Shown in pieces: positions 36,164-45,390 of a stretch of 64,000 nucleotides of DNA (positions within the stretch are counted from its first letter, which is position 1; each line of letters opens with the position of its first letter). The DNA is taken from assembly GCA_003697135.1 (NCBI GenBank), contig RFGC01000012.1:1-64000 (forward strand), read 5' to 3'. The stretch comes from Acidobacteriota bacterium (GTDB lineage Bacteria > Acidobacteriota > Blastocatellia > Pyrinomonadales > Pyrinomonadaceae). The translations under genes and the position numbers were made by a program. The notes beneath the pieces are model-generated. The model was not told where the DNA came from. It did no database searches and worked only from the letters and a program-made list of their open reading frames with translations.

Positions 36164-37048
36164 TTGAGCATCTTGGTAGATAAAAATACTCGTGTCATAG
36201 TTCAGGGAATAACCGGCAAAGAAGGGACGTTTCACACAAAGCAGATGATTGAATACGGAACGAAAATTGTCGGTGGCGTCACGCCTGGCAAAGGTGGAAC
36301 GAAGCACGAAGGCGTGCCTGTTTTCAACACGGTTGAAGAAGCAGTTAGGGAAACCGGTGCGGATGCTACGGTCGTTTACGTCCCGCCAGCATTTGCCGCC
36401 GATGCGATAATGGAAGCGATTGATGCAGGCGTAAAGCTCGTTGTAGCCATTACTGAAGGAATACCGGTCGCTGATATGGTGAAGGTGAAAGAATACCTGA
36501 AAGGAAGCAAAACTCGCTTGATAGGTCCGAATTGCCCCGGCATTATCACTCCAGAAGAATGCAAAATCGGAATCATGCCCGGATACATCCACAAAAAAGG
36601 CAGTATCGGCATAGTTTCTCGTTCCGGGACATTAACTTACGAAGCAGTTGGGCAGACGGTTGCGGTCGGTTTAGGACAATCAACCGCAATAGGCATCGGC
36701 GGAGACCCGATCATCGGAACAACTCACCGCGACGCACTGGAGATGTTCGCCGAAGATGATGAAACCGAAGGGATAATCTTAATCGGCGAAATAGGCGGAA
36801 CCGCTGAAGAAGAAGCTGCCGAATGGGTAAAAGAAAGCGGACTGGCAAAGCGAAAACCCATAGTTGCCTTCATCGCTGGACAAACTGCGCCACCGGGAAG
36901 AAGAATGGGACACGCAGGAGCCATTATCTCAGGCGGTAAAGGCACTGCAGCAGAAAAAATGAAAGCGCTCGAAGAAGCAGGAATCAGAGTTGTCAAATCT
37001 CCTGCAGACATTGGAGCTACGATGAAAGAAGCCCTAAGGTCGAGATAA
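36164..37048 (+). CDS. sucD: Succinate-CoA ligase alpha subunit
   Basis: SucD forms the CoA-binding half of succinyl-CoA synthetase in the TCA cycle. [16 protein letters not shown] starts near residue 11, [20 protein letters not shown] near 120, [10 protein letters not shown] near 150, and the phosphohistidine loop [18 protein letters not shown] near 245. A longer frame opens at 36056, but AAGGAG lies about 10 bases before a TTG at 36164, which gives 294 residues, the family length. sucC is not adjacent, which is less usual. Confidence 0.93.
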   Translation: MSILVDKNTRVIVQGITGKEGTFHTKQMIEYGTKIVGGVTPGKGGTKHEGVPVFNTVEEAVRETGADATVVYVPPAFAADAIMEAIDAGVKLVVAITEGIPVADMVKVKEYLKGSKTRLIGPNCPGIITPEECKIGIMPGYIHKKGSIGIVSRSGTLTYEAVGQTVAVGLGQSTAIGIGGDPIIGTTHRDALEMFAEDDETEGIILIGEIGGTAEEEAAEWVKESGLAKRKPIVAFIAGQTAPPGRRMGHAGAIISGGKGTAAEKMKALEEAGIRVVKSPADIGATMKEALRSR

Positions 37049-37136
37049 TTTGCGCATGCAAAATTCTTTGAGAGTTAACTAGCCTCTGCGAAATCTCACG
37101 ATTTGCATATCGGCTCTGTAAACCTTGCAATGCAGA

Positions 37137-39002
37137 TTAGCCTTTTTCTGCTTCTTGATAAATTTTATCAATTACGCTGCGGTATTTTTCGTCAATAACT
37201 CGACGCTTGATTTTTAGTGTAGGTGTTAACTCGCCACCTTCGATAGTAAATTCCTTTTCAATCAAAGCTATTCGCTTGACTTTCTCGTATTTCGACAAAT
37301 CTGCTGTTAAAGCATCAACTTCAGATTGAATAAACTGGATTATTTTCTCGTTCTGGCACAAGTCCGCTTCTGATTTGAACTGTATTCCGTTTGATTGTGC
37401 GTAATGTTTCAGTGCATCAAAGTTTGGCACTATCAATGCCGCAGGAAATTTGCGTTCGCTACCCACTAGCACAACTTGATTGACGTAAACAGATGCTTTT
37501 ATCCTTTGTTCAATCGGAGCTGGAGCAATGTATTTTCCTCCTGATGTTTTGAAGAGTTCCTTTTTTCTGTCGGTTATTCTCAAAAATCCTTCTTCATCAA
37601 TCTCGCCGATGTCACCAGTTTTGAACCATCCGTCTTCGGTGAAAGCCTCACGCGTTGCTTCTGGCTTGTTGTAATAGCCAATCATCACGTTCGGGCCTAT
37701 AACCTCTATTTCGCCATCAGACGCAATTCTCACCTGAACATTGCGAATAGGCTTCCCGACAGTTCCGAGTTTGTTTTCAATCGGATTGTTCGTAGAAATC
37801 ACAGGTGAAGTTTCCGTAAGTCCGTAGCCTTGCATTATCCTAACGCCAGCACCATTGAAGATAAGATAAATTTCATCTGAAAGCGCCGCTCCGCCCGTGA
37901 TGCAGTATTTCAAACGCCCTCCGAAAAACTCTCGAAACTTTGAAAATACCAATTTATCAGCGATTTTGTGTTTCAAGGCTAAAAGCGCAGGTATTGGTTC
38001 TTTTCGCTCGATTTTCATGGCATAATCTTTTGCAATGCGAATCGCCCAATCGAATATGCTTGCTTTCAACCGACTTTCTGTAGTGGCTTTCTCTTTGGCT
38101 TTCAGATAAACCTTCTCAAAAATTCTCGGCACACCTACGAAAATCGTTGGTCTCACCTCACGAAGATTGTCCGGCACTTTTTCGATTGCTTCAGCATAAT
38201 GAACTGACATGCCATTGAAAATGTATGTATACATCGCCGAACGCTCGAAAACATGCGATAACGGCAGAACCGACAACGGAATTTCGCTTGATGATATATC
38301 GAATTTCTCAACCGCATCTATCACGTTTGAAAGTATGTTTGAATGCGTTAGCATCACACCTTTCGGCTCGCCAGTCGTGCCTGAAGTATAAATCAAAGTC
38401 GCTAAATCGCTGGGCTGAACGTTTCTTTCAAGCTCTTTCATCAACTCAGGTTGGCTATCCTTCAAATTCTTACCCAAAGTTTCAAGCTCGGAAAGCAAGA
38501 GAGAGTCTTCTAACTTCGGTGCCTTGAGATTGAAGAAAACTATTTTTTCGAGCGATGGGCATTCACCTAGGACTTGTTTGATTCTTTCATAAGCTTCTTG
38601 ATCTTGCAAAAAAAGTATGCGGACGCCAGCATCGTTGAGAATATATTTGACAGAATTCGGCGCAAGCGTTGTGTAGATAGGCACGTCAACAATTCCAATC
38701 ATCTGGCAACCCGCATCTGTTAGAGTCCAATTCGGCGAATTCGCAGAGAGAATTGCCACTCTATCACCTTTTCTGATACCTAATGAGTAAAGCCCTAAGG
38801 CTATGTTTTCAGCACGTTCAATCATTTCCTCCGATGAGATGGAAAGCCACTTATCGCCTGATTTGTAATTCAATGCCTTCGGATTTTTATATTTTGAATC
38901 GGCTTGACGAAAAAGCTCGCCCAAGGTTTTTGGCTCCGATTCAAGAAGCGGTATTCTTTCAACCACCTTGCGAGTCACTTCAAAATTAACCTTGTCCGTC
39001 AT
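37137..39002 (-). CDS. fadD: Long-chain acyl-CoA synthetase (AMP-forming)
   Basis: FadD activates fatty acids to acyl-CoA. The 621-residue protein has the P-loop IYTSGTTGEPKGVMLTHSN near 208, GYGLTETSPV near 380, WFKTGDIGEIDEEGFLRITDRKKELFKTSGGKYIAP (about 455-490) and a C-terminal Lys domain. It is of the AMP-dependent synthetase FAA1-like subgroup. It lies 89 bp after a TetR-family gene on the same strand, and a FadR-type operator precedes that gene, so both are probably induced by long-chain acyl-CoA. Confidence 0.93.
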   Translation of the reverse strand: MTDKVNFEVTRKVVERIPLLESEPKTLGELFRQADSKYKNPKALNYKSGDKWLSISSEEMIERAENIALGLYSLGIRKGDRVAILSANSPNWTLTDAGCQMIGIVDVPIYTTLAPNSVKYILNDAGVRILFLQDQEAYERIKQVLGECPSLEKIVFFNLKAPKLEDSLLLSELETLGKNLKDSQPELMKELERNVQPSDLATLIYTSGTTGEPKGVMLTHSNILSNVIDAVEKFDISSSEIPLSVLPLSHVFERSAMYTYIFNGMSVHYAEAIEKVPDNLREVRPTIFVGVPRIFEKVYLKAKEKATTESRLKASIFDWAIRIAKDYAMKIERKEPIPALLALKHKIADKLVFSKFREFFGGRLKYCITGGAALSDEIYLIFNGAGVRIMQGYGLTETSPVISTNNPIENKLGTVGKPIRNVQVRIASDGEIEVIGPNVMIGYYNKPEATREAFTEDGWFKTGDIGEIDEEGFLRITDRKKELFKTSGGKYIAPAPIEQRIKASVYVNQVVLVGSERKFPAALIVPNFDALKHYAQSNGIQFKSEADLCQNEKIIQFIQSEVDALTADLSKYEKVKRIALIEKEFTIEGGELTPTLKIKRRVIDEKYRSVIDKIYQEAEKG

Positions 39003-39091
39003 AAAGCCCCCTCACTCCGAAGATATTTTTATCGTTGCAAAACTGAGTTGCATGACAGAATTAAGGTTGCTACAAACCTGCTCCGAAGACA

Positions 39092-39712
39092 TTATCTTTG
39101 CAAAACTCCGTCGAAAAATACCGAAGTGACGATTTCAGCCATCGGCGCAAGTGCATAGTTTTTCTTCGATAGAATCCAATTTGTAACCATTTCATCTAAA
39201 GCGCCGAACAGAATCTTGGCGCAGACAGTAGGATTCAGTTCGCTACGAAAAACGCCTTTTTGCTGTCCTTCGATAAAAGTTTCTTTGATAATGTTGAGAT
39301 ACTCTGCAAAAGCCGCATTTGAGAATTCTTCCATGAATTTTGTCGAGCCTCGTAGCTCCACTTGAAAAACAATCGCCAGTTCTCTGTCTGCCCCTAATTT
39401 TTCAAGATGAAGTTCAGCTATCCGACGCAATTTTTCCTTCGGATCATCAAGCAATTCTATCTCTTTTCTAGCTTCAGCTATGAACAGTGCCATAGCTTGA
39501 TCGAATATCGAACGCAAGATGTCATCTTTGTTTTTGAAATACAAATAAACAGTTCCGTCAGCCACCCCTGCTTTTTTTGCTATATCCGATACCTTTGAAT
39601 TGAAAAACCCATTCTCAGCGAAAACCTGAATCGCCGCTCTCAAAATAGCCTCGCGCTTATCGCCTGCAAAGGCTCTCGTTTCTAGATTATTCAACCGAGA
39701 TTGCTTTGCCAT
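39092..39712 (-). CDS. TetR/AcrR-family regulator, FadR-like
   Basis: The N-terminal helix-turn-helix is clear: FAENGFFNSKVSDIAKKAGVADGTVYLYFKNKDDIL, residues about 32-67. It is followed by an all-helical ligand domain with LRGSTKFMEEFSN near 125. This domain pattern matches the Bacillus FadR / YsiA group that senses long-chain acyl-CoA. The gene is directly upstream of fadD, and an 18-bp palindrome matching the FadR consensus overlaps the region just before its ATG. Repression of fadD and of itself is inferred. Confidence 0.9.
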   Translation of the reverse strand: MAKQSRLNNLETRAFAGDKREAILRAAIQVFAENGFFNSKVSDIAKKAGVADGTVYLYFKNKDDILRSIFDQAMALFIAEARKEIELLDDPKEKLRRIAELHLEKLGADRELAIVFQVELRGSTKFMEEFSNAAFAEYLNIIKETFIEGQQKGVFRSELNPTVCAKILFGALDEMVTNWILSKKNYALAPMAEIVTSVFFDGVLQR

Positions 39713-39719
39713 AAGACCT

Positions 39720-39737
39720 TGAATGAATAATCATTCA
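39720..39737. promoter_or_regulatory. FadR-type operator TGAATGAATAATCATTCA
   Basis: The 18-base site TGAATGAATAATCATTCA sits 8 bases before the tetR ATG. Its arms TGAATGA and TCATTCA are perfect inverted repeats around ATAA. It fits the Bacillus subtilis FadR consensus (core ATGAMTANTCAT) as I know it, at every position. Confidence 0.75.
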
Positions 39738-39920
39738 GTTTTCCATAAGGCTACAAAAAAACGAATCAGAAATCAAATTTAACCAACAAATTTTTGCTCT
39801 ATTTCTCTCGAATCCCTCCGAATAATTACAACAGAAGGGCTTCTTTTAGTCTCCCCTCAACGAGACTTTTTGATTTTCTTGAATTCGATAAGCCTCACAA
39901 CAGAAAGCGAAAGCTAGCGA

Positions 39921-39977
39921 TTTCTTGAAACCCTGTTTCAGTTTTACGAATTTCTTGAAACCATGTCTCAGTTTGAC
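39921..39977 (+). repeat. Two direct 27-base repeats upstream of tRNA-Gln
   Basis: 39921-39947 and 39951-39977 match at 24 of 27 positions and begin TTTCTTGAAACC. They are 30 bases apart. The right copy ends in the -35 box of the tRNA promoter, so they may be a duplicated upstream activating element or chance duplication. Confidence 0.6.
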
Positions 39978-40001
39978 AAACACTTGACGAAAACTTAAAT
40001 T
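39973..40001 (+). promoter_or_regulatory. Promoter of tRNA-Gln
   Basis: TTGACA at 39973-39978 and TAAATT at 39996-40001 are separated by 17 bases, close to the sigma-70 ideal. The tRNA begins 16 bases after the -10 box. Confidence 0.6.
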
Positions 40002-40016
40002 ATTTTTTTCGGGGCT

Positions 40017-40090
40017 TGGGAGATCGTCTAATGGTAGGACGCTTGACTCTGGCTCAAGAAATCGGGGTTCGAGTCCCTGTCTCCCAGCCA
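40017..40090 (+). tRNA. tRNA-Gln (anticodon CUG)
   Basis: The 74-base sequence folds as a full cloverleaf. The acceptor TGGGAGA pairs with TCTCCCA. The D arm has the AATGGTA loop. The anticodon stem CTTGA/TCAAG holds loop CTCTGGC with anticodon CTG. The T arm carries GTTCGAGT. The 3' CCA is encoded. A U1-A72 end pair is a known identity element of bacterial tRNA-Gln. Confidence 0.95.
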
Positions 40091-40097
40091 ATTCAAT

Positions 40098-40131
40098 AAG
40101 CCGACAAAAAACGAAGTCGGCTTGTTTTTTT
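40098..40131 (+). terminator. Intrinsic terminator of tRNA-Gln
   Basis: AAGCCGAC (40098-40105) pairs with GTCGGCTT (40116-40123), followed by a run of seven T. It lies just after the tRNA CCA. Confidence 0.85.
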
Positions 40132-40260
40132 AGATTTTGCTTGGTTTCTTAATGCTTGCGTTGCGAAGCGCCCCGAACTTCAGGTTTCTTTAGATTTTAC
40201 TTTGTGTTTGTTAGGTTTTTTCTTGTGTGTTCAGATTCAAAGAGTTTTACGCATACAAAG

Positions 40261-40701
40261 ATGGAATGGCATGAAACAAAAATCCGCGTTCGATATGCGG
40301 AGACCGATAGAATGGGAATTGTTCATCATTCAAACTATCCGATTTGGTTTGAGATAGGCCGCACCGAATACTGTCGGGCGCAAGGATTTTCTTACAGAGA
40401 AATGGAAGAGAAAGACGATGCACTTTTGGTGGTTACTGAACTTTATTGTCGCTACAAAGCTCCCGCATTTTATGAAGATGAAATCACGATTCGCACGAAA
40501 ATAGGCGAAATCCGGAGCCGCTCAGTGAAGTTCATTTACCAAATCTTCCGAGAATCGGACAACACTGTTCTTGCCGAAGGCGAAACAATCCACGTTGTAA
40601 CAGACTCAAACCAAAAGGTCAAAACCTTGCCTGAAATCTACAAAAAAATGCTTGCGCTAGAACAAAATCCCCAACTTCAAGAAATACAAAAAACTAAATA
40701 G
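40261..40701 (+). CDS. Acyl-CoA thioesterase, YbgC/4HBT hotdog family
   Basis: The 146-residue hotdog-fold protein has the catalytic YAETDRMGIVHHSNYPIWFE at residue 9, where the Asp and Met-Gly-x-Val-His pattern is diagnostic, and a central ALLVVTELYCRYKAPAFYED strand. Family members hydrolyse short- to medium-chain acyl-CoA or act with the Tol-Pal system. The frame extends upstream to 40156, but the ATG at 40261 opens the conserved fold. It is the last host-like gene before the GC-rich island. Confidence 0.9.
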   Translation: MEWHETKIRVRYAETDRMGIVHHSNYPIWFEIGRTEYCRAQGFSYREMEEKDDALLVVTELYCRYKAPAFYEDEITIRTKIGEIRSRSVKFIYQIFRESDNTVLAEGETIHVVTDSNQKVKTLPEIYKKMLALEQNPQLQEIQKTK

Positions 40702-40936
40702 TTACCACCCATAAAGCTTTTCATGAGACCCACAACTTTGCCATTTCCTCGTAGCGCAGATTCTCTTCAAGAACCGAGTTTTAGCTCGAGATCACCGTTA
40801 ACTACGTTAACAATTTGAATTTCAAATCAACTCATCAGTTTTTTGTGAGACTGCAAGTTATAATTAGCTGTTAATGATCTGGATGGTTATGAACTGCCCA
40901 AGCCTCCGAGAGAATCTCTGCCTGCTCGATTTCCTC

Positions 40937-43405
40937 TTATGGTTTTATAGGTGCTGACGTGCGTTTAGTCAGGGCAGACTGGATCGTCTGGAAAAAGGCT
41001 ACATCATCTCGAATGCACAGAGCCTTTTCATGGGGGATGGCGAGCGCAAAGGCTTTGGAAAGGGCACGCACTGCCTGGAGGAATCACTGTTTGCCATTTT
41101 CTTGGGCGAAGAGATGCTCTGCCACTGCAAGCAGAAGGACGAGCCGCTCTTGGGGCGTGCCGTTCCTCCACTTTGATCAATCAAACCCGTGGAAAAGCTC
41201 ACAGCATACCTCGTACTTTTCCTGCATTATGGCGATTGCTTCGTCCTGTTCAATTACAGCATGCCCAGTGCCGCCACTTTCGGTGCACGTGGCCAATGCA
41301 GATTTCAGTCCACGGGCAAGGTCTAAGTAATCTACCACCGGCCTGCCGGGCTTATCACGAAAGACGCGGTTGACGCGGGCGATGGCTTGCATGAGCCCGT
41401 GGCCACGCATCGGCTTGTCCAGGCACATCGTGTGCAGGCTTGGACAGTCGAACCCCACAAGCCACATATCACGGACGATCACGATCTTGAAAGGATCGGC
41501 GGGGTCACGAAAGCTGCGTGCCAGAAATTCCCGCCGCTGCTTGTTCCGGATGTGGGGTTGCCACTCCGGCGGATCGGACGCCGAGCCGGTCATGACGATT
41601 TTGATCATACCCTTGTCGTCGTCCTTGTGGTGCCACTCGGGACGCAGCCGCACGATCTCCCGGTAAAGGTTCACGCAGATGCGCCGGCTCATGCACACAA
41701 TCATGGCCTTCCCATCCAGCGCCTCGAGCCGCCGCTCGAAGTGCGTCACGATGTCCTGGGCAACAAGGCGCAAACGCTTCTCTGTGCCGACGATGGCTTC
41801 AAGCTGTGCCCACTTCGCTTTCAGCTTCTCCTTACGTTCGACCTCTTCGCCTTCGGTGACCTCCTCAAATTCCTCATCAATTTTCGGCTTGAGCTCCTCG
41901 GGCAGGTCGAGCTTGGCCAGGCGGCTTTCGTAATAAATCGGCACGGTGGCGCCATCCTCCACGGCCCGCTGGATATCGTAAATGCTGATATAATCCCCAA
42001 AGACGGCGCGCGTGCTGGCGTCAGCCCGCTCAATGGGCGTACCGGTGAAACCGATGAAGGACGCATTCGGCAAGGCATCGCGTAGATGGCGAGCAAAGCC
42101 ATCGATGAAGTCATACTGGCTGCGGTGCGCCTCATCGGCGATGACGACGATGTTATGGCGCTCGGAAAGGATCGGGTGCCGGTCGCCTTTCTCCTCCGGC
42201 AAGAACTTCTGAATGGTGGTAAAAATTACCCCGCCTGCCTTCACCGATAAGAGATCGCGCAGGTGAGCGCGACTCTCGGCTTGTACAGGCGGCTGACGCA
42301 GGAGATCCTGGCACCGCGAGAAGGTGCTAAAAAGCTGGTCGTCGAGATCATTCCGATCGGTTAGCACCACAATCGTGGGGTTTTGCATGGCCGGCTCGCG
42401 AATGATGCGGCCGGCATAAAACAGCATCGTTAGGCTTTTGCCAGAGCCTTGGGTGTGCCAGATGACACCGATTCGTCCATCACCGGGCTGCCCCCTGAGT
42501 CGGCGCCCACTCTTGCCAACGACTGGAGCCGCAGCAGTCGATCTAGCTGCCCGCAGCGTCTCTTGAACGGCCACCTGCACAGCGTGAAACTGGTGATAGC
42601 CAGCCATCTTCTTGACTACCCGCCCGCTTGCATCCTCTTCAAAGATGATAAAGTCGCGCACTAAGTCGAGAAAACGCTTTTTATCGAATACGCCCTTTAG
42701 TAGCACCTCAAGCTGAGAAATACTCACATCCTCGACCTGCTCGCCGGAGATGGTCCGCCAGGGCTTAAACCATTCCCGACCGGCACCGAGGGAGCCGATA
42801 CGAGCCTCCACGCCATCGGAGATAACTAGGGCTTCGTTGGTGGCAAAAAGGGAGGGGATCTCGGCTTGATAGGTCTGAAGCTGCTGCCACGCCGTCCAGA
42901 TCGTGGCGTCCTCGTCGGCGGCGTTTTTGAGCTCGATGACTGCGAGCGGCAGACCGTTGACGAAGAGTACGATGTCTGGCCGGCGGGTGTGGCGATTTTC
43001 GGTGACGGTGAATTGACTGACGGCTAGCCAGTCGTTGTTGGTGGGCGTGTCGAAGTCGATGATCCGCGCTTGGGCGCCTCGGATTCGGCCGGTAGTATCA
43101 CGGTACTCTACGGTCACGCCGTCCACCAGGAGGCGGTGCAGGGTTCGGTTGCGCTGGATGAGGTCAGCGCCATCGGGCCGGGTGAGCTTGCGGAAGGCGT
43201 CTTCCTGCGCTTCGGCAGGAAGGTCAGGATTGAGAAGCGCTAGGGCATCCCGAAGACGCCGGGTTAGCACCACCTCGCGGTAGTCCTGCCGCTCAGCAAA
43301 GGGCCCGTCTGGGGCGATATCTGGCCCGTGCTTGATCACCCAGCCCAGGGATTCCAGCCAGGCGAGAGCGGCGGATTCGACGGTGGATTCACACAAGCTG
43401 CTCAT
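40937..43405 (-). pseudogene. hsdR: Type I restriction enzyme R subunit, broken
   Basis: The motor-nuclease subunit keeps its N-terminal nuclease domain, with [19 protein letters not shown] at about residue 140, and the SF2 translocase: [12 protein letters not shown] (Walker A), [10 protein letters not shown] and FTGTPIE. A TGA at 41177-41179 interrupts ...ELFHGFD after 742 residues. The same frame continues with [21 protein letters not shown], then a second TGA at 41084-41086, then [22 protein letters not shown], and ends at 40937. Full-length HsdR proteins are near 1000 residues, so the C-terminus is also cut off. The start at 43405 overlaps the stop of the upstream OLD gene (ATGA). Confidence 0.9.
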
Positions 43406-45150
43406 CGCGTCTGCGTTGATTCCCCTCCTTCCATGGGGTTGGGAGCTACATCCGATGCCAAGCACGCCTCCACCAATTTGCAAAAGTCATCAAGTTTTCC
43501 CTGTTCTATTTGCCCCGTTTCGTACAAGTAAAGTGTGTGTTGCGGCTTTTGGTGACTTGCCACTGATGGCAGACCCAACATTTTGTCCAGTTCGCCCGGA
43601 ATCTGCTTAATCGCCAATGTCCAGCACGGGTCTTTCGAGTCCTCGATGAGCTTATTAATCTCGGCGTGCTCACCCTTGTCGTCATCATTATCGTGAAGCA
43701 CTGAATGAGATATTCCCATGCGACCGAGTAGATTCATGAACCGGTGTATGTTGTATTTTCCGATGCAATCCATCACGTAAAGGCCAGAACGGGCGTTGCC
43801 GATCTTTCCATCGCTAATAAGTTTGTTGATCAGCGCTACCTCTGTTGGCCCCTCGACCAAGAGCACATGGTCAGCGAAAAAGGCACTCGCACGATCTGGG
43901 TTGAGCCAAATGAAGTACTTAACAGCCTCCATGTCTGGCTTGGCATCGTCCTGTTGCATCCTCTTAGCCATTCCGGGGTACTTTTCCGCGATCTTGTTTA
44001 TTTGTTGGTTGGCATGAATTATAGATTCCCACTCGGAGTCGCCGATCTGGAATGCCTTGACCTCTCCGTTCGAGCGCCTCATGCGAATGATAGCCGGAAT
44101 ATCAGTCGCATTCCTACTCACGAAATGGGCCGAGTGAGTCGTACATATAACCTGCCAACTCTCTGCGGCCGCCAAATCCCTAAGGCTCCTCGCCAGTTCT
44201 TCTTGTTGAGGAGGATGCAAATAGGCTTCGGGCTCCTCAAACAGAATCAGGGTCAGCTCTGGTCTGAAGTCCTTGGCCTTTTTTGCCCGCCTCCTACCAC
44301 CGTATTGGGCACTCAAACGGATAAGCGAGTAGATAAAATATCTTTGAAAGCCGGAGCCATAGAGATCAATGTCTAGAGATCTGTTATGTATTCGGTCAAT
44401 GAGATTCCACCTCATTAAAGACTTAATGATGTCGCCCGGCTGCGGAGGCGGTACTTCCAGCTTGAAGTCTATCTGCCACGGTTTTAGAAACTCATTGATT
44501 TTGCTCTCGAAATCAGCCAGCGAGCGACCGTCAGCCGTCTTTTCGCCGCGCACAGAGCCCGAGAACTTCTGAACAGCGGCGCTAAAGTCCTTGTAAGCCT
44601 CTCCACCTTGCACCACGTCGCTCATAATTTCGTTCAAAAGGTCACGGAGGGCAGACGGTCCGCTGAGCTTGGCATGCTCATTTACCTCGCTTATCGCCGG
44701 GATGTAAACTAGGTCGCCCACTTTACCGCTCTGAACGTTCTTGGCACCGTAGAATGGTTCATTATTGAGTGAACCATCAGCCTTGTAACCAAATATGAAG
44801 CCGGCTGCGGATTTGCCGTCAGCTATCCTGGTGTCTGTTTTAAAGTACTTCCGCAATCGAAGTTCTTTTGACGAAGACTGTTTGTACACTTCTGCCAACG
44901 AGTCATACTCGTCGTCCGATAGGGAGAATGTTAGTTCCACCCACGAATCTTTATCTTGAGTAACACCGCAGGGGAAGTCACTCTCCGGTTGGAACTTAAA
45001 ACCATCCTTCTCATAAAACGCGCGGATGGCGTCGATAACCGTACTCTTACCGGAGTTGTTGGGTCCAACAAGCAGGCTGTAGTCACTCAAGCTAATCTCT
45101 TGGTCGAGTATTCCTCGGAAGTTGTGGATATGAACCTTCTTCAACTTCAT
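43402..45150 (-). CDS. OLD-family ATPase/TOPRIM endonuclease, first copy
   Basis: The 582-residue protein has an ABC-type ATPase with Walker [10 protein letters not shown] near residue 29 and Walker [15 protein letters not shown] near 300. A C-terminal TOPRIM domain follows with [11 protein letters not shown] near 420 and SVLHDNDDD near 475. This is the OLD (overcoming lysogenisation defect) nuclease layout, known in anti-phage defence. No UvrD-like helicase (GajB) follows, so it is not a standard Gabija pair. AAGGAG lies 8 bases before the ATG at 45150, inside the hsdS-tail repeat. The frame extends to 45339 but the fold starts here ([13 protein letters not shown]). Confidence 0.9.
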   Translation of the reverse strand: MKLKKVHIHNFRGILDQEISLSDYSLLVGPNNSGKSTVIDAIRAFYEKDGFKFQPESDFPCGVTQDKDSWVELTFSLSDDEYDSLAEVYKQSSSKELRLRKYFKTDTRIADGKSAAGFIFGYKADGSLNNEPFYGAKNVQSGKVGDLVYIPAISEVNEHAKLSGPSALRDLLNEIMSDVVQGGEAYKDFSAAVQKFSGSVRGEKTADGRSLADFESKINEFLKPWQIDFKLEVPPPQPGDIIKSLMRWNLIDRIHNRSLDIDLYGSGFQRYFIYSLIRLSAQYGGRRRAKKAKDFRPELTLILFEEPEAYLHPPQQEELARSLRDLAAAESWQVICTTHSAHFVSRNATDIPAIIRMRRSNGEVKAFQIGDSEWESIIHANQQINKIAEKYPGMAKRMQQDDAKPDMEAVKYFIWLNPDRASAFFADHVLLVEGPTEVALINKLISDGKIGNARSGLYVMDCIGKYNIHRFMNLLGRMGISHSVLHDNDDDKGEHAEINKLIEDSKDPCWTLAIKQIPGELDKMLGLPSVASHQKPQHTLYLYETGQIEQGKLDDFCKLVEACLASDVAPNPMEGGESTQTR

Positions 45151-45380
45151 AATCTCTTCTCCTTCAAAAACCGTTCCGCCTCCTTCACCCGTATCTCCCC
45201 GCGGATGAGCTTGGGCAAAAGCGCCTCGCGCAGGCGTTGCGCGAGGACAACTTCGCTGTAATCCGCCAGCTCGGCAACGGGCGTGTCCGGCGTGCTCTCC
45301 GAGCTGTGCTTGACCGCCCAGCTCAGGTCCTCCAGCCAAGCGAGGGCAGCGGATTCGACTTCAAATTCCGTAAACTGCAT
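45147..45380 (-). other. Chimeric relic ORF: hsdR N-terminus joined to hsdS C-terminal tail
   Basis: The first 50 residues ([20 protein letters not shown], then ADYSEVVLAQRLREAL) match the start of HsdR at 43405 in pattern but with many differences. The remainder ([20 protein letters not shown]) matches the HsdS C-terminus at 47040. The junction is at the shared L-R-x-A-L. The stop TGA overlaps the ATG of the OLD gene at 45150. It is a recombination product and could act as a short translational leader; an ATG at 45404 is also in frame. Confidence 0.85.
45158..45234 (-). repeat. hsdS-tail direct repeat, copy 2
   Basis: This 77-base stretch matches 47054-47130 at about 71 of 77 positions. It encodes the last HsdS residues and includes the AAGGAG that serves as ribosome binding site for the following OLD gene. 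Confidence 0.9.
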
Positions 45381-45390
45381 AGGCACAACC

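Noticed and set aside
39846-40091. ORF on the minus strand beginning MAGRQGLEPRF
   Set aside because: It reads through the tRNA-Gln gene in antisense; such sequences are a known false annotation.
41084-41179. TGA recoding or selenocysteine in hsdR
   Set aside because: TGA is used as a normal stop by many genes here, there is no SECIS-like hairpin that I can see, and hsdM in the same operon is also broken.
40999-41202. Separate 67-residue gene on the minus strand
   Set aside because: It is another frame of the hsdR 3' end; the frame with HsdR-like sequence is the one interrupted by TGA.
41387-42085. Long + strand ORF opposite hsdR, 232 codons
   Set aside because: It is antisense to clear HsdR coding sequence and its translation shows no domain; GC-rich codons leave the opposite strand open by chance.
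43402-45150. Gabija GajA
   Set aside because: No UvrD-like GajB helicase follows; the next gene is hsdR. Family level (OLD) is all that can be supported.
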